A stretch of 16,530 bases of DNA from Ignavibacteriales bacterium. Lineage in GTDB: Bacteria > Bacteroidota > Ignavibacteria > Ignavibacteriales > Ignavibacteriaceae. Positions 15,339-16,530 of the stretch are shown here, one piece after another (positions within the stretch are counted from its first letter, which is position 1; the number at the start of each line of letters is the position of its first letter). The stretch covers positions 1 to 16,530 of the forward strand of contig JADJNX010000018.1 of NCBI GenBank assembly GCA_016714125.1, in the 5' to 3' direction. The notes below the pieces were generated by a model. The model worked only from the letters and a program-made list of their open reading frames with translations, made no database searches and was not told the origin of the DNA. A program made the position numbers and the translations under genes.

Positions 15339-16405
15339 TTAAAATCTTACAGATTTCGTAAACAATATAATATCAAAAGGTGTATTATTTTTAAGCATTT
15401 GAAAGACAGCGACAGCAAGTTTTGTGAGCGAGAATAGCTCTTGCAACAGGCGCCTCCTTTTTTCTTTGTAAGTTTCTTATAATAAGCACTGATCTGTGGA
15501 GAGTGTCTAATAGCTAAGCAGGCACCTTGTGAGTATGCCCACTTTAAGAAAGTATTACCTGACTTCTGATTCCTGCCATCCACTGTTTTACCGGAGGAAC
15601 TTCTCTGAGTGTGAACCACTCTACAGTAGGAGGAGTAATTCTGTATCGATTTGAATCGTTTAATATCCTCAGTTTCACAGAGGATGGTCATTCCGAGAAC
15701 AAATCCTATTCCGGGAATTGAGGTAACCAACTTTAACTGTGAAGACATATGCTGACGAGTGATTTCGAGAGAAGTTTTCTCCAATGTATCAATGGATGAT
15801 TCCATGAAAAGTATGCCGTCGTGTAATTGCTGAAAGACGAGTTTGAGAGCCGGATCAGTAGTAGAACGAATATATTCTTCTCAGAGATGAATTATGAGCC
15901 AGTTAGAGTGCAATAGCGGAGACCAGCCAAAGTGCTGAAGAAGTTTTATGTAGAACCCGGTGTAGAGAGAACCTCTATGCCTGGCACTTAATCTTTCTCT
16001 TAATAATTCCCTAAGTCCCCTGAGTTGAGGAGGAAAAGCGTAAGCGAAGGGGAAGGTACCATTTCTCATCAATTGAGCAATGTGATAGGAGTCGAGCTTG
16101 TCATCTTTCTTCTTATGAACACCGACTCTCATATAGAGGGCATGTCCAAGACAGAATTGAACATCATCATTCTGACAGGCATCTTGAAGCCAGTAGTAGT
16201 TAAAGTTGATTCAACACCGACTACGACATCTGGATAGAATGGGCTGATCTCTTTGACGGAGGTCGAGATAGGTAGCTTGAATTTTTTGTGAACATAAATT
16301 TTGTTCATATTATCAAGGCAGATAAACATATTATCTTTGTGAAGGTCAATTCCGCAAAAATATTTTGCGTTGATTGTTCTGACTATAGCATTTTGGGTTC
16401 TCCAT
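15339..16405 (-). pseudogene. IS110-family DEDD transposase (multiple frameshifts)
   Basis: Joined across frames, about 355 residues. The N-terminal RuvC-like domain has AKYFCGIDLHKDNMF (first catalytic Asp), PDVVVGVESTFNYYWL (Glu) and KKKDDKLDSYHIAQLMRNGT (Asp pair). The C-terminal IS116/IS110 domain has LVTSIPGIGFVLGMTILCE, FKSIQNYSSYCRVV, SSSGKTVDGRNQKSGNTFLK (with the Ser-rich catalytic motif) and ILAHKLAVAVFQMLKN. The stop is TAA at 15339-15341. The start ATG at 16405 gives MENP, then needs one A removed to reach NAIVRTINAKYF. Other shifts: one T missing on the sense strand near 16202-16204 (VESTFNYY), one or more around 15880-15970, and one extra base at 15420-15423. All family landmarks survive, so it may be active if the shifts are sequencing errors; typed as pseudogene because the raw sequence is interrupted at four or more places. 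Confidence 0.85.
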
Positions 16406-16454
16406 TTCTTGTTAGTTTACAGTGGTATGGAAACTTACAAAATTTTGGAGAACC
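16397..16454 (-). promoter_or_regulatory. Hairpin covering the transposase start codon
   Basis: GGTTCTCC (16397-16404) and GGAGAACC (16447-16454) are perfect 8-base inverted repeats; within the loop AGTTT and AAACT can pair as well. Read on the minus strand, the 3' arm overlaps the second and later bases of the transposase start (ATGGAGAACC), so the start site would be tied up in the folded RNA. Pairing with the start region is a known way for insertion sequences to limit transposase production. Confidence 0.5.
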
Positions 16455-16466
16455 TTGTTGTTAATA

Positions 16467-16490
16467 TCACAGATTCCACGGATGCCATTT
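16467..16490. repeat. CACGGATNN-type repeat, right of the insertion sequence
   Basis: CACAGATTCCACGGATGCCAT carries two units of the same 9-base pattern as 14830-14855, on the same strand. It lies just outside the right inverted repeat. The remaining bases to the window end (16491-16530) show nothing I can identify. Confidence 0.45.
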
Positions 16491-16530
16491 ACGTTAGAGT
16501 GAGGAGTGGTAATCGTCTCGATTGCCGTCT

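Larger units (their letters stand above)
14913..16456 (-). mobile_element. IS110-family insertion sequence, probably IS1111 group
   Basis: The element is defined by its DEDD-type transposase (15339-16405) and by a near-terminal inverted repeat. On the plus strand, 14913 onward reads AAGGTCTCCAAAAATTGCG; the minus strand read from 16456 gives AAGGTTCTCCAAAATTTTG. These agree at most positions if one T is gapped, and AAGTT follows in both. Subterminal inverted repeats and a long noncoding stretch on the 3' side of the transposase are features of the IS1111 group; classical IS110 elements lack such repeats. The implied size of about 1.54 kb fits the family. True ends may extend a few bases beyond the repeats. 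These elements make no regular target duplication, so the exact junctions cannot be read from one copy. Confidence 0.7.

Noticed and set aside
16491..16530. Possible end of another minus-strand gene at the right edge
   Set aside because: The open stretch is too short to support a coding call.

Overview
The window looks like a chromosomal segment from a bacterium of the Bacteroidota/Chlorobiota/Ignavibacteriota side of the FCB group, most likely an Ignavibacteria-like lineage. The evidence is a secreted subtilisin with the NYPNPFNP-type type IX secretion (T9SS) C-terminal sorting domain, a TTTG-N19-TAnnTTTG promoter of the Bacteroidota kind, a DUF2723 glycosyltransferase, a DUF3109 protein, and moderate-to-low GC with AT-rich tandem repeats between genes. 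This placement is inferred from gene families; there is no rRNA in the window.

Layout. 1-2114 (minus strand): an edge-truncated DUF2723 GT-C-type membrane glycosyltransferase, a small charged protein just before it, and a short-chain dehydrogenase. 2213-4878 (plus): a promoter and a tightly packed DUF3109 - rpoN (sigma-54) - ICMT-like methyltransferase unit. 4963-8390 (plus): three probable amide-bond-forming enzymes in a row (ATP-grasp ligase, GCS2/YbdK-type carboxylate-amine ligase, second ATP-grasp-like protein), a candidate pathway for a small peptide-like metabolite. 8391-8588: remnant of a four-helix-bundle gene and a heptamer tandem array. 8589-11615 (minus): small membrane protein - dxr (MEP isoprenoid pathway) - rseP (site-2 protease). 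11789-14650 (minus): one long T9SS-exported subtilisin, flanked by inverted arrays of the same octamer repeat. 14913-16456: an IS110-family (probably IS1111-group) insertion sequence with near-terminal inverted repeats, a DEDD transposase on the minus strand, and about 400 bp of hairpin-rich noncoding DNA downstream of it that may encode the element's guide RNA.

Reading frames are interrupted in many genes (DUF3109, the first ATP-grasp, dxr, the small membrane protein, the subtilisin and the transposase). Most of the breaks I could localise are one-base length changes in homopolymers, and joining the frames restores full-length recognisable proteins. Because dxr is among them, I read most of these as sequencing or assembly errors, and I list each gene at its full restored extent. 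The breaks are densest to the right of about 11.2 kb, where real decay of the transposase cannot be excluded.
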